Of a DNA stretch of 64,000 nt, positions 8,654-17,208 are shown piece by piece. Positions within the stretch are counted from its first letter, which is position 1. Every line of letters begins with the position of its first letter. The notes under the pieces were generated by a model, which was given only the letters and a program-made list of their open reading frames with translations, was not told where the DNA came from and did no database searches. A program made the position numbers and the translations under genes. Origin of the DNA: Cellulomonas cellasea (GTDB taxonomy: Bacteria; Actinomycetota; Actinomycetes; Actinomycetales; Cellulomonadaceae); the NCBI RefSeq assembly GCF_030372105.1, contig NZ_JAUDBQ010000004.1, positions 62,001 to 126,000 on the forward strand, written 5' to 3'.

Positions 8654-9343
8654 ATGGCTCTCCTGCCGCGACTCCGTCAGCTCATGCGTCGCCCCTCGTC
8701 GGCGTCGCGGGTCGGCGCGCGGCGTCCGACTAAGACTGCGCGCCGGGGGGACACCTTGCACGAGGACGCTCTGCGGTCTGTGCTCAGCGACGACCCGAAC
8801 AACGAGCGGGCCTTCCGCGCGCTGGCGGAGATCGTCCGACGCCGCGCCGCCGAGCCCGAGGGCTCCGAGCACGACCCGCTCACGCGGGCGCTGCCCGACG
8901 GGGAACGCCAACGCGCCGCCGACCTGGCGGTCTGGTCCCTCGGCGAGGAGCTCGCTGGGAACCCCCGGGCCTGGTACCCGCTGATCGAGGTGGCGCGCCT
9001 GTCGGTGCGCGACGACCACGAGGGCACCCTGCGCCGGCTGACCACGGCCGCCGAGCGGGAGCCCACCGGGCGCGCGCTGGCCGAGGGGCTCAAGGTGCTG
9101 CGCGAGGCGGACAAGCCCGTGGACGCGCTCTGGCTCGGCGTCGGGCACTGGCGCCCGCGCGAGCACGACCTGGAGGTCGGCCGCCAGCTCGTCCTGGCCT
9201 CGCTCGAGGCGGGCCGCCCGCTCGAGGCCAAGCAGCACCTCGCCTCGCTCGACATGTACCCCGACCCCGACGCCGCGGCCGCCCTGCGGCTCGAGCTCGG
9301 CGACGCCATCTCGCACGCGGAGCAGCACTCGCCCGACGCCTGA
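8654..9343 (+). CDS. Conserved hypothetical, TPR-like helical protein
   Basis: 229 residues. The first 35 are very basic; the rest is predicted helical, acidic and rich in Ala, Leu, Glu and Arg, with a repeat-like pattern (DPNNERAFRALAEIV, GNPRAWYPLIEVARL) that resembles tetratricopeptide helices. No signal peptide, membrane helix or catalytic motif. It is divergent from fasR and convergent with aceE. I do not recognise a named family; a scaffold or protein-interaction role would fit the fold, but nothing here shows the partner. Confidence 0.7.
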   Translation: MALLPRLRQLMRRPSSASRVGARRPTKTARRGDTLHEDALRSVLSDDPNNERAFRALAEIVRRRAAEPEGSEHDPLTRALPDGERQRAADLAVWSLGEELAGNPRAWYPLIEVARLSVRDDHEGTLRRLTTAAEREPTGRALAEGLKVLREADKPVDALWLGVGHWRPREHDLEVGRQLVLASLEAGRPLEAKQHLASLDMYPDPDAAAALRLELGDAISHAEQHSPDA

Positions 9344-9388
9344 GGCGCGCCACCCCGCCGCGGCAGCACTACCCGGACAACGGACAAC

Positions 9389-9430
9389 GGGACAGGCCCC
9401 GGATCGCCACTGCGATCCGGGGCCTGTCCC
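9389..9430. terminator. Bidirectional hairpin terminator
   Basis: A perfect 19-base-pair stem (9389-9407 with 9412-9430) with a four-base loop CACT. It sits between the convergent TPR-like gene and aceE, 46 bases past the first and 17 past the second. Confidence 0.9.
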
Positions 9431-9446
9431 GTGCCAGGTCAGCGAC

Positions 9447-12191
9447 TCAGGAGTCGCCACCCACGTTGCCGGACGTGCCAGCGGTGACATCGTGCAGGCG
9501 GTACCGCTCGATCGCCCGCGCGGGGGCGTCGGCCGGGACCTCACCCGTCCGCGCGAGCTGCTGCAGCACCCGGACCGCGGTCGAGGGACCGTCGATCTTG
9601 AAGTGCCGGCGGGCAGCCGCGCGCGTGTCGGAGAAGCCGAAGCCGTCCGCGCCGAGCGTGGCGTACGTGCCCGGGATCCACGCGCGCACCTGGTCGGCGA
9701 CGAGGTGGTCGTAGTCCGTCGTGGCGACGAACGGGCCCTCGGCCCCGCGCAGCTTCTGCGTCAGGTACGCCTCACGCGGCTCCTCGCCAGGCTGCAGGAA
9801 CGCGTGCGCGTCCGCCGCCAGGCCGTCACGGCGCAACTCGTTCCAGCTCGTCACGGACCACACCGCGGCGCGCACGCCCCAGTCCTCCGCGAGGAGCTGA
9901 CGGGCCTCGAGCGCCCACGGCACCGCCACGCCGGAGGCGAGGATCTGGGCGCGCGGCCCGTCGCCCTCGGCCGGGGCGATCTGGTGGATGCCCCGCAGGA
10001 TGCCCTCGACGTCGACGTCCTCCGGCTCGGCCGGCTGGATCATCGGCTCGTTGTACACCGTGAGGTAGTACATGACGTCCGGGTCGCGCGGGTCGTCCTG
10101 GCCGTACATCCGCTGGATGCCGTCGCGCACGATGTGCCGGATCTCGTACCCGTACGCCGGGTCGTAGTGCACGACGTGCGGCTGGGTGCCCGCGAGCAGC
10201 GGCGAGTGCCCGTCGGCGTGCTGCAGGCCCTCGCCCGTGAGCGTGGTGCGGCCTGCGGTGGCGCCGATGAGGAACCCGCGCGTCATCTGGTCGCCGGCGG
10301 CCCAGAACTGGTCGCCGGTGCGCTGGAACCCGAACATCGAGTAGTAGAAGTAGAACGGGATCAGCGGCTCGCCATGCGTCGCGTACGACGTGCCGACGGC
10401 CTGGAACGCGGCCGCCGAGCCTGCCTCGTTGATGCCGGTATGCATGATCTGGCCGCTCTCGGACTCCTTGTAGGAGAGCATCAGGTCACGGTCCACCGCG
10501 AGGTAGTGCTGGCCGTTGGTGTTGAAGATCTTCGCCGAGGGGAAGATCGCGTCCAGGCCGAACGTGCGGGCCTCGTCCGGGATGATCGGGACGATCCGGT
10601 GGCCGAACTCCTTGTCCCGCACCAGGTCCTTGAACAGGCGCACGAGCGCCATCGTCGTGGCGACCTCCTGCGTGCCGGAGCCCTTCTTGAGCAGGTCGTA
10701 GGTCTTGTCGTCCGGGAGCTTGACCTGCGTGTGCTTGGAGCGCCGCTCGGGGACGAACCCGCCCAGCGCCCGGCGCCGCTCCAGCATGTACTGGATCGCC
10801 GGGTCGTCCTCGCCGGGGTGGTAGTACGGCGGGACGTACGGGTTCTCGTCGATCTGCTCATCCGTGATCGGGATGTGCAGCGAGTCGCGCAGCGTCTTCA
10901 GGTCGTCCGACTTGAGCTTCTTCATCTGGTGCGTGGCGTTGCGCCCCGCGAAGCCCGAGCCCAGGCCGTAGCCCTTGATGGTGTGGGCGAGGATGACCGT
11001 CGGCTGGCCGGTGTGGGCCGTCGCCGCCGCGTAGGCCGCGTACAGCTTGCGGTAGTCGTGGCCACCGCGCTTCAGCGCCCAGATCTCGTCGTCGGTCATC
11101 TTCTCCACGAGCGCCTTGGTGCGCGGGTCGCGCCCGAAGAAGTGCTCGCGGACGAAGGCGCCGTCGTTCGCCTTGAACGTCTGGTAGTCGCCGTCAGGCG
11201 TGACGTTCATGAGGTTGACCAGCGCGCGGTCCTTGTCGGCGTTGAGCAGGACGTCCCACTCGCGGCCCCAGATCACCTTGATGACGTTCCAGCCGGCGCC
11301 GCGGAACTGCGCCTCGAGCTCCTGGATGATCTTGCCGTTGCCGCGGACCGGGCCGTCCAGGCGCTGCAGGTTGCAGTTGACGACGAACGTCAGGTTGTCG
11401 AGGCCCTGCTGCGCCGCGAGCTGCAGCATGCCGCGGCTCTCGGGCTCGTCCATCTCGCCGTCGCCCAGGAACGCCCAGACGTTCTGCTGGCTGGTGTCCT
11501 TGATGCCGCGCTCGTGCAGGTAGCGGTTGGTCCACGCCTGGTAGATCGCGGACGCCGGGCCCAGGCCCATCGACACCGTGGGGAACTCCCACAGCTCCGG
11601 GGCCAGGCGCGGGTGCGGGTACGACGGCAGGCCGCCGCCCGGGTGCGAGAGCTCCTGGCGGAAGCCGTCGAGCTGCTCGGCCGTGAGCCGGCCCTCGAGG
11701 AACCCGCGGGCGTACACGCCGGGGGAGGCGTGGCCCTGGAAGTAGACCTGGTCGCCGCCGCCCGGGTGGTCCTTGCCACGGAAGAAGTGGTTGAGACCCA
11801 CCTCGTACAGCGTCGCCACGGAGGCGTACGACGAGATGTGCCCGCCGACCCCGATCCCGGGACGCTGCGCGCGCGTGACCATGACGGCCGCGTTCCAGCG
11901 GATCCACGAGCGGTAACGCCGCTCCAGGACCTCGTCACCCGGGAAGTAGGGCTCCTCGTGGACACCGATGGTGTTCACGTACGGCGTGTTCAGCGACGTC
12001 GGGATCGCCACGTTGCGCTCGCGTGCCCGCTTCAGCAGGTTGAGCAGCACGTAGCGCGCGCGAGGCCCGCCCTTGTCGTCGATCAGGCCGTCGAGTGAGT
12101 CCACCCACTCGCCGGTCTCCTCAGGGTCGATGTCCGGTACCTGGCTCAGCAAGCCGTTGATGAGCGGACCTGTGTCCTCGGTCGAAGCCAC
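9447..12191 (-). CDS. aceE: Pyruvate dehydrogenase E1 component, homodimeric type
   Basis: 914 residues. Thiamine-diphosphate enzyme that decarboxylates pyruvate and passes the acetyl group to the lipoyl E2 subunit. The cofactor-binding motif starts [11 protein letters not shown]; the N-terminal [19 protein letters not shown] and the whole length match the AceE type used by actinobacteria. The start is set at GTG 12191, because GAGGAG lies directly upstream; the frame stays open to 12305 but that part is low-complexity and unlike the family. Transcribed alone, ending at a 19-bp hairpin. The region 12192-12492 separates it from the divergent DUF3052 gene and should hold both promoters. Confidence 0.97.
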   Translation of the reverse strand: MASTEDTGPLINGLLSQVPDIDPEETGEWVDSLDGLIDDKGGPRARYVLLNLLKRARERNVAIPTSLNTPYVNTIGVHEEPYFPGDEVLERRYRSWIRWNAAVMVTRAQRPGIGVGGHISSYASVATLYEVGLNHFFRGKDHPGGGDQVYFQGHASPGVYARGFLEGRLTAEQLDGFRQELSHPGGGLPSYPHPRLAPELWEFPTVSMGLGPASAIYQAWTNRYLHERGIKDTSQQNVWAFLGDGEMDEPESRGMLQLAAQQGLDNLTFVVNCNLQRLDGPVRGNGKIIQELEAQFRGAGWNVIKVIWGREWDVLLNADKDRALVNLMNVTPDGDYQTFKANDGAFVREHFFGRDPRTKALVEKMTDDEIWALKRGGHDYRKLYAAYAAATAHTGQPTVILAHTIKGYGLGSGFAGRNATHQMKKLKSDDLKTLRDSLHIPITDEQIDENPYVPPYYHPGEDDPAIQYMLERRRALGGFVPERRSKHTQVKLPDDKTYDLLKKGSGTQEVATTMALVRLFKDLVRDKEFGHRIVPIIPDEARTFGLDAIFPSAKIFNTNGQHYLAVDRDLMLSYKESESGQIMHTGINEAGSAAAFQAVGTSYATHGEPLIPFYFYYSMFGFQRTGDQFWAAGDQMTRGFLIGATAGRTTLTGEGLQHADGHSPLLAGTQPHVVHYDPAYGYEIRHIVRDGIQRMYGQDDPRDPDVMYYLTVYNEPMIQPAEPEDVDVEGILRGIHQIAPAEGDGPRAQILASGVAVPWALEARQLLAEDWGVRAAVWSVTSWNELRRDGLAADAHAFLQPGEEPREAYLTQKLRGAEGPFVATTDYDHLVADQVRAWIPGTYATLGADGFGFSDTRAAARRHFKIDGPSTAVRVLQQLARTGEVPADAPARAIERYRLHDVTAGTSGNVGGDS

Positions 12192-12492
12192 CTGTGCTCC
12201 TCGCCTCTCGTCCGCGGCGAGGCCATCGGCCTCAGCGCGCTCTCTTGGCCCGGCGCCGTCGTGGCACGCTGCTGCGGCTCGACAGGTTCGGGTAGTCGTG
12301 GCCATTCTCCGACCTCGCAGCCCACAAAGTCACACCGGACACCGAAAATGGGACGTGACGTCCGCGACAGCGGACGTGGGAACGACACGACCAGCCCTTG
12401 CCAGAGCATCGTCCGGTGCGGTGGGCTACGGTTTGCGAGCATCAGCAGGTCGCCCTCCCGGGCGGTCGTGACGGAAGGGAACGGGTCAGGAC

Positions 12493-12915
12493 GTGGCATC
12501 CACCGCGGACAACGCGGCTGCACAGGCGGCGGGTCGTCTCGGATTCACCTCGGGTCAGGTGATCCAGGAGTTCGGATATGACGATGACGTCGACGGCGGC
12601 CTGCGGGGCGCGATCGAGGAGGCCACCGGGGCCGAACTCGTCGACGAGGACTACGACGACGTCACTGACGGCGTCATCATCTGGTGGCGGGACGGCGACG
12701 GTGACCTCACCGACATGCTGGTCGACGCGCAGACCGTGCTCGACGACGGCGGGACCATCTGGGTCTTCACGCCGAAGAAGGGCCGCACGGGTCATGTCGA
12801 CCACGGCGAGCTCGAGGAGGCTGGCACCACAGCCGGCCTGCACGTCACGAGCACCTTCTCCATCGCCGACGACTGGTCGGCCACCCGCCTGGGCTACCGC
12901 GGGCGCGGTCGTTGA
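12493..12915 (+). CDS. DUF3052 family protein
   Basis: 140 residues from a GTG. Acidic, with the features FGYDDDVDGGLR and WVFTPKKGRTGHVD that I associate with actinobacterial DUF3052, a family of unknown function. No membrane helix and no catalytic motif. It overlaps the peroxiredoxin start by four bases (TTGA) or abuts its alternative GTG, so the two are translated together; a link to redox stress is possible but unproven. Divergent from aceE across a gap of about 300 bases in which I could not fix a promoter with confidence. Confidence 0.85.
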   Translation: MASTADNAAAQAAGRLGFTSGQVIQEFGYDDDVDGGLRGAIEEATGAELVDEDYDDVTDGVIIWWRDGDGDLTDMLVDAQTVLDDGGTIWVFTPKKGRTGHVDHGELEEAGTTAGLHVTSTFSIADDWSATRLGYRGRGR

Positions 12916-13391
12916 CGGTGACCGAGCAGCCGGCGCCTCTCATCGGCGCCCCGGCGCCAGACTTCACCCTCACCGACACCCACGGGACGCCGGTGACGCT
13001 CTCCACGCTGCGGGGAGCCCCGGTTGTCCTCGTGTTCGTGCCGTTCGCGTTCTCGGGCATCTGCACCGGCGAGCTGTGCGAGCTGCGTGACAACATCGCC
13101 GCCTTCGAGCAGGCGGGCGTCCGGCTCTTCGCGGTCTCCTGCGACCCGACGTTCTCCCAGCGGGCATGGGCCGAGCAGGAGGGCTACACGTTCGACCTGC
13201 TCTCCGACTTCTGGCCCCACGGGGAGGTCGCCCGCGCCTACGGCGTGTTCGACGCCGAGCGGGGCCGGGCGCTGCGCGGCAGCTTCCTCATCGACGCCGA
13301 CGGGGTGCTGCGCTGGAGTGTCGTGAACCCCGCGGGACAGGCCCGTGACCTGGCCGCCTACCAGGCGGCGCTCGACGGTCTGACAGTCTGA
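12912..13391 (+). CDS. ahpE: Peroxiredoxin, AhpE type
   Basis: 159 residues from TTG 12912, or 157 from GTG 12918, which may be the real start. Thiol peroxidase that reduces hydroperoxides and peroxynitrite in the cytoplasm. The peroxidatic cysteine is in the motif FSGICTGELCELRDN near residue 45, in the AhpE arrangement; a second cysteine five residues later is also present. It is coupled to the DUF3052 gene upstream, and tRNA-Val follows 61 bases downstream. Family call is firm; the electron donor is not shown. Confidence 0.9.
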   Translation: MTVTEQPAPLIGAPAPDFTLTDTHGTPVTLSTLRGAPVVLVFVPFAFSGICTGELCELRDNIAAFEQAGVRLFAVSCDPTFSQRAWAEQEGYTFDLLSDFWPHGEVARAYGVFDAERGRALRGSFLIDADGVLRWSVVNPAGQARDLAAYQAALDGLTV

Positions 13392-13432
13392 GGACGACGG
13401 CGCACAGCCCTGCCGTGCCCCCACCGGGCCGG

Positions 13433-13438
13433 TAGGCT
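13433..13438 (+). promoter_or_regulatory. -10 box for tRNA-Val
   Basis: TAGGCT lies 15 bases before the first base of the tRNA. The same hexamer precedes the RNase P RNA in this window. I see no good -35 element. Confidence 0.35.
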
Positions 13439-13452
13439 GTGCGACCGTCGAG

Positions 13453-13526
13453 GGGCCTGTAGCTCAGCTGGTCAGAGCGCCGCGCTTACACCGCGGAGGT
13501 CGCCGGTTCGAAACCGGCCGGGCCCA
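13453..13526 (+). tRNA. tRNA-Val (anticodon UAC)
   Basis: 74 bases. Acceptor 13453-13459 pairs with 13519-13525 with one G-U pair; D arm follows TA at 13460. The anticodon stem CCGCG/CGCGG encloses the loop CTTACAC with anticodon TAC at 13487-13489. T arm GCCGG/CCGGC encloses TTCGAAA; discriminator A at 13526. CCA is not encoded. A small toxin-antitoxin pair lies directly downstream. Confidence 0.97.
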
Positions 13527-13653
13527 CCCGTGAACCTGCCGTTCAAGGCAGCCCGAGCAAGCCCTATCGGACGGGTCCCGGTCGCCCGAGCCGCCCTCGA
13601 CGTCGCGGGCGTTCGTCGCTCCCGGGGCTGGGGCGCTCGAGCGTCTAGCGAGC

Positions 13654-13684
13654 CTAGACTCTTCTCGTCTACTGACTCTAGACT
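13654..13684 (+). promoter_or_regulatory. Promoter and paired CTAGACT repeats before hicA
   Basis: CTAGACT occurs at 13654-13660 and again at 13678-13684, 24 bases apart; related GTCTAG and GTCTACTGA lie between and before. The second copy holds TAGACT, which ends six bases before the hicA GTG and could be the -10 box of a leaderless transcript. Repeats at such spacing are also what a self-repressing HicB would bind. Composition is less GC-rich than around it. Confidence 0.45.
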
Positions 13685-13690
13685 GATTCG

Positions 13691-13885
13691 GTGATCGCGG
13701 AGCAGCCCACCCGCAAGGTCTCTCGTGAGTTGCGGGCCGCGGGGTTCGAGCCGATCCGAACGGTCGGATCCCACACGTGGTGGCAGCACCCCGGTGGCGT
13801 GGGAGTGGCGGTCCCAGACGGGCATCGGACCATCAGCCCTGGCGTCTACCGCAAGATCCTCAAGGCCATGGAGGCAGCGAGATGA
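13691..13885 (+). CDS. hicA: HicA-type mRNA interferase toxin
   Basis: 64 residues from a GTG. The small double-stranded-RNA-binding fold of HicA is evident: a helix RKVSRELRAAGFEPIRTVG, the catalytic histidine in GSHTWWQHP, and the final strand-helix HRTISPGVYRKILKAM. HicA cleaves mRNA and is held inactive by HicB. The stop overlaps the ATG of the next gene (ATGA), the usual HicAB order. The probable promoter is leaderless, with TAGACT six bases upstream. Length is typical. Confidence 0.9.
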   Translation: MIAEQPTRKVSRELRAAGFEPIRTVGSHTWWQHPGGVGVAVPDGHRTISPGVYRKILKAMEAAR

Positions 13886-14265
13886 GCACCACGTACACCG
13901 CCCGCGCGACTCGGGAAAGGCGCTGGTGGACGGTCTCTGTACCGGCGATCGACGGCATGACGCAGGCCCGTCGGCTAAGCGATGTCAAGGGCATGGCCCG
14001 AGAACTCGTCGCGGTGACCCTCAACGTGCCGATCGACCAGGTGGAAATCGAGGTCACCGTCGGGGCGGTCGACGACATCGACGTCCAAGCAGCGCTCGAT
14101 CTGATCCGCGACGAGCGCGCTGAGGCGGCCCGCCTCGAGCGGGACGCCTCTGAGCGCGCACGCGAGCTCGCCCGCGCACTCGTCGCCCACGACGTGCCTC
14201 TGCGCGACGTCGGAGCGGCCCTCGGAGTCTCACACCAGCGCGCCCACCAGCTCGTCAGAGGCTGA
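13882..14265 (+). CDS. hicB: HicB-like antitoxin with C-terminal helix-turn-helix
   Basis: 127 residues. The N-terminal part (TYTARATRERRWWTVSVPAI) is the partial RNase H-like HicB fold, which binds and blocks HicA. The C-terminus (LRDVGAALGVSHQRAHQLV) is a clear helix-turn-helix and should bind the repeats in front of hicA. The start ATG at 13882 overlaps the hicA stop by four bases; longer in-frame readings run into hicA and are rejected. A coiled, Glu/Arg-rich linker joins the two parts. Confidence 0.85.
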   Translation: MSTTYTARATRERRWWTVSVPAIDGMTQARRLSDVKGMARELVAVTLNVPIDQVEIEVTVGAVDDIDVQAALDLIRDERAEAARLERDASERARELARALVAHDVPLRDVGAALGVSHQRAHQLVRG

Positions 14266-14368
14266 GTAGCCAGCGCGAGTCCCCTCTCCCGCAGAGGTGG
14301 GGAAACGGGTGGCGGGGTCGTCCAGGTCGCACGAGTGGGTGGCGCCCGCCCTGCTAGCGTCGGCGTTC

Positions 14369-15193
14369 GTGCACGTCGGCGAGTTGAACCTGTTCCCTGT
14401 GAAGTCCCTGCGCGGTGTCTCGGTCGAGTCCGCCGGCGTCGAGCGGCAAGGCTTGGCCGGCGACCGCCGCTGGATGGTGGTGGATGAGAGCGGGGCGACG
14501 CTGACGGCGCGCAAGCACCCCGAGATGCTCGCGATCACCGCCACCCCCGCGGCGGGGGGCGTCGTGCTGCATGCCGCCGGGCAGGATCCACTGAGCGTCT
14601 CGGAGCCTGCTGGCCCCGCGGACACGGCCGTGACCCTGTCGCGGGTCGGGGTGGCCGCCGCCGCCGATGGCCGCGCGCATGCCTGGCTGTCGGAGGTGCT
14701 CGGCCGGCCCGTCCGCCTGGTGTGGCTCGACGACCCGGCCCGTCGGCCGATGTCGCAGGCGCACGGCGGCGAGCCGGGCGACCTCCTGAGTCTCGCCGAC
14801 GACGGGCCGCTGCTGGTCACCACCGCCGCGTCGCTGCGGCAGCTCGATGTGTGGGCGGCGGAGGAGGCCCGTGCCCGCGGCGAGGCTCCGGCGCCGCTCG
14901 TCATGGAGCGGTTCCGCCCGAACCTCGTGGTGGCGGGTGACGACGTCGAGCCGTTCGCGGAGGACTCGTGGCGGCGACTGCGCATCGGCGGGGTCGAGTA
15001 CCGGTTCGCCGAGCACTGCGACCGTTGCGTGCTCACCACCGTCGACCCGCAGACCCTGGCGCGGGGCAAGGAGCCGTTGCGGTCCCTGGCACGGCATCGC
15101 CGCTGGGATGGCAAGGTGTGGTTCGGCGTCAGGGTGGCGCCGGTTGGCACGGGTCGCGTGGCGGTGGGCGACGAGGTGGTCGTCACCGGCTGA
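14369..15193 (+). CDS. MOSC domain protein (mARC/YcbX-like molybdoenzyme)
   Basis: 274 residues. An N-terminal beta-barrel (VHVGELNLFPVKSLRG) is followed by the MOSC domain. The motif HCDRCVLTTVD near residue 220 contains the cysteine that holds the molybdenum cofactor in mARC and YcbX proteins, which reduce N-hydroxylated compounds. The frame extends to an ATG at 14297, but the GTG at 14369 starts exactly at the domain and is preceded at 14355-14360 by TAGCGT, a -10 box eight bases away, so the transcript is probably leaderless. No 2Fe-2S domain is attached; a reductase partner is not seen nearby. Confidence 0.85.
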   Translation: MHVGELNLFPVKSLRGVSVESAGVERQGLAGDRRWMVVDESGATLTARKHPEMLAITATPAAGGVVLHAAGQDPLSVSEPAGPADTAVTLSRVGVAAAADGRAHAWLSEVLGRPVRLVWLDDPARRPMSQAHGGEPGDLLSLADDGPLLVTTAASLRQLDVWAAEEARARGEAPAPLVMERFRPNLVVAGDDVEPFAEDSWRRLRIGGVEYRFAEHCDRCVLTTVDPQTLARGKEPLRSLARHRRWDGKVWFGVRVAPVGTGRVAVGDEVVVTG

Positions 15194-15250
15194 CGGCGCC
15201 CGGTCGACGGCTCGTGCTCGGCGGCCTGGACGCCAGGTAGCGTTCATCCC

Positions 15251-16471
15251 GTGAGCCCCATTCCCGACCAGCATCCGACCCTGGCCGACGTCGTCCGGGT
15301 GCTCGAGCGGCACTACCCGCCCGGCACCGCCGAGCAGTGGGACTCCGTCGGCCTCGTCACCGGGGACCCGGCCCAGCCGGTGCGCAAGGTGCTGCTCGCC
15401 GTCGATCCCGTGGACGCTGTCGTCGACGAGGCGATCGCCTGGGGCGCGGACCTGGTCTTCGTGCACCACCCGTTGCTGCTCAAGGGCGTGCACTCGGTGG
15501 CGGCGACGACGTTCAAGGGCGCGCTGCTGCACAAGCTGATCCGCTCGGGCGTCGGGCTGTACAACGCGCACACCAACGCCGACGCGGCCGCCGGGGGAGT
15601 CGCCGAAGGGCTCGCGAGAGCCGTCGGGCTCGTCGACCTCGCGCCGCTCGTCGCGATCCCGGCTGAGCCGCTCGACAAGCATGTGGTCTTCATCCCGGTC
15701 GCCGACGCCGGGCGGCTGGTCGACGCGCTGGCCGCGGCAGGCGCCGGCGCTATCGGCGAGTACGCGCGCTGCGCCTGGCAGACCACCGGCGAGGGGACGT
15801 TCACGCCGTCCGACGCCGCGAATCCGGCGATTGGGCGCGCGGGCGAGGCGAGTGCCGTGGTCGAGGCGCGCGTCGAGATGGTCGCCCCGCGACGCCTGCG
15901 TGGCGCCGTCGTCGCCGCGATGCGCGCGGCGCACCCCTATGAGGAGCCGGCGTTCGACGTGTTGGAGCTGGCACGCTGGGACGGGCCCACCGGCACGGGC
16001 CGGGTCGGCCGCCTCGCCGAGCCGACCACACTGCGCGGATTCGCCGAGCGTGTCGCGCGGGCGCTGCCCCCGACTCCGCAGGGCGTGCGCTTCGCGGGCG
16101 ACCCCGACGGGCTCGTCGAGCGGGTCGCCGTCGTCGGCGGATCGGGCGACTCGCTGTTCGACGCGGTGCGGGGCGCGGGCGTCGACGCCTACCTCACCGC
16201 CGACCTGCGCCACCACCCGGCCTCCGAGCAGCGCGAGCGCGCCGAGTTCGAGGCCGGCCCCGCGCGTCCCGCAACCCCGTACCTCGTGGACGTCGCCCAC
16301 TACGCGTCGGAGTGGCCCTGGCTCGTCCAGGCCGCCGCCGACCTCCGCACCTCGCTCGAGATCACCGGGACTACGGTGGAGACCAGGGTCAGCACGCTGC
16401 GCACCGACCCGTGGACCGACCGTGTCTCGAGCCCGGACCACGTCCCGCCGTCGGAAGGAACCGCACCGTGA
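15251..16471 (+). CDS. Nif3-like dinuclear metal centre protein
   Basis: 406 residues from a GTG. The family signature VFVHHPLLLKG near residue 75 and a second set of histidines and acid residues near the C-terminus (TADLRHHP, VDVAHYASEWP) would bind the two metal ions. The middle part (residues 140-270) is the extra PII-like domain present in many bacterial members. Annotated in old databases as GTP cyclohydrolase I type 2, but the reaction is unknown. TAGCGT ends seven bases before the GTG (leaderless). The stop overlaps the next gene by four bases (GTGA), the first link of a three-gene chain. Confidence 0.9.
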   Translation: MSPIPDQHPTLADVVRVLERHYPPGTAEQWDSVGLVTGDPAQPVRKVLLAVDPVDAVVDEAIAWGADLVFVHHPLLLKGVHSVAATTFKGALLHKLIRSGVGLYNAHTNADAAAGGVAEGLARAVGLVDLAPLVAIPAEPLDKHVVFIPVADAGRLVDALAAAGAGAIGEYARCAWQTTGEGTFTPSDAANPAIGRAGEASAVVEARVEMVAPRRLRGAVVAAMRAAHPYEEPAFDVLELARWDGPTGTGRVGRLAEPTTLRGFAERVARALPPTPQGVRFAGDPDGLVERVAVVGGSGDSLFDAVRGAGVDAYLTADLRHHPASEQRERAEFEAGPARPATPYLVDVAHYASEWPWLVQAAADLRTSLEITGTTVETRVSTLRTDPWTDRVSSPDHVPPSEGTAP

Positions 16472-17208
16472 CCACAGCACCCCCCGAGGAGCAGCGCCGG
16501 CTGCTCGACGTCCAGGAGCTCGACACCCGCCTGGACCAGATCGCGCACCGCCGCCGCACGCTCCCCGTGCTGGCGACGCTCGCCGAGCTGGACGGGAGGA
16601 TCGCCGACCTCGACACCGCCCTCGTCACCTCGCGCACCGCTGCGAACGACCTGCGCCGCGAGTTGAAGAAGGCCGAGACGGACGTCGAGCAGGTGCGCAC
16701 GCGGGCCGACCGCGACCAGGCCCGCCTCAACTCGGGCACCGGCAGCCCCAAGGACCTCCAGGCGCTGCAGCATGAGCTCGTCGCGCTGGGCCGGCGGCAG
16801 GCCGACCTCGAGGAGGTCGAGCTGGAGGTCATGGAGCGGCTCGAGGCGCATGAGGGAGCCCTGGCGGGGCTCACCCAGGCGCATGACGAGTTGATCGCGC
16901 AGCGCGGCGAGCTCGAGGCCGAGCGGGACAAGGCCCTGGCCGAGCTCGACGCGGAGGCGGAGCAGGTCGCGGCGAAGCGCGCCGAGACCATCGCGCCGCT
17001 CGACGACAAGCTGGTCGCGCTGTACGAGCGGCTGCGCGGGCGTCTCGGCGGCGTTGCCGTGGCACGGCTGCGGCACGGGCGCTCCGAGGGCAGCGGACTG
17101 CAGGTCCCCGGCACCGAGCTGGCGCGGATCAAGGCGCTCCCGGCCGAGGAGATCGTCTTCTGCGAGGACTCGGGCCGGATCCTGGTGCGGGGCGAGGACG
17201 CTTACTGA
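16468..17208 (+). CDS. Coiled-coil protein of the C4 zinc-ribbon family with degenerate ribbon
   Basis: 246 residues. Residues 5-190 form a long charged coiled coil (typical: LDVQELDTRLDQIAHRRRTL). In the family the C-terminus is a zinc ribbon with two CxxC pairs. Here the first pair is replaced (LRHGRSEGSG) and the second reads FCEDSGRILVR, so only one cysteine is left and zinc binding is unlikely. Position between Nif3 and the RNase H/phosphatase gene is the standard actinobacterial order (as at Rv2229c). The start GTG overlaps the Nif3 stop; the stop overlaps the next ATG by one base. Function unknown. Confidence 0.85.
   Translation: MTTAPPEEQRRLLDVQELDTRLDQIAHRRRTLPVLATLAELDGRIADLDTALVTSRTAANDLRRELKKAETDVEQVRTRADRDQARLNSGTGSPKDLQALQHELVALGRRQADLEEVELEVMERLEAHEGALAGLTQAHDELIAQRGELEAERDKALAELDAEAEQVAAKRAETIAPLDDKLVALYERLRGRLGGVAVARLRHGRSEGSGLQVPGTELARIKALPAEEIVFCEDSGRILVRGEDAY

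Noticed and set aside
9492..12098. An 868-residue open frame on the plus strand
   Set aside because: It is the antisense of aceE, very rich in Arg, Val and His, with no recognisable domain. Long antisense frames are normal at this GC content.
13453..13690. tRNA-Val 3-prime end as an attachment site of an integrated element
   Set aside because: No second copy of the tRNA end and no integrase is visible in the window, so an element with att sites cannot be claimed.
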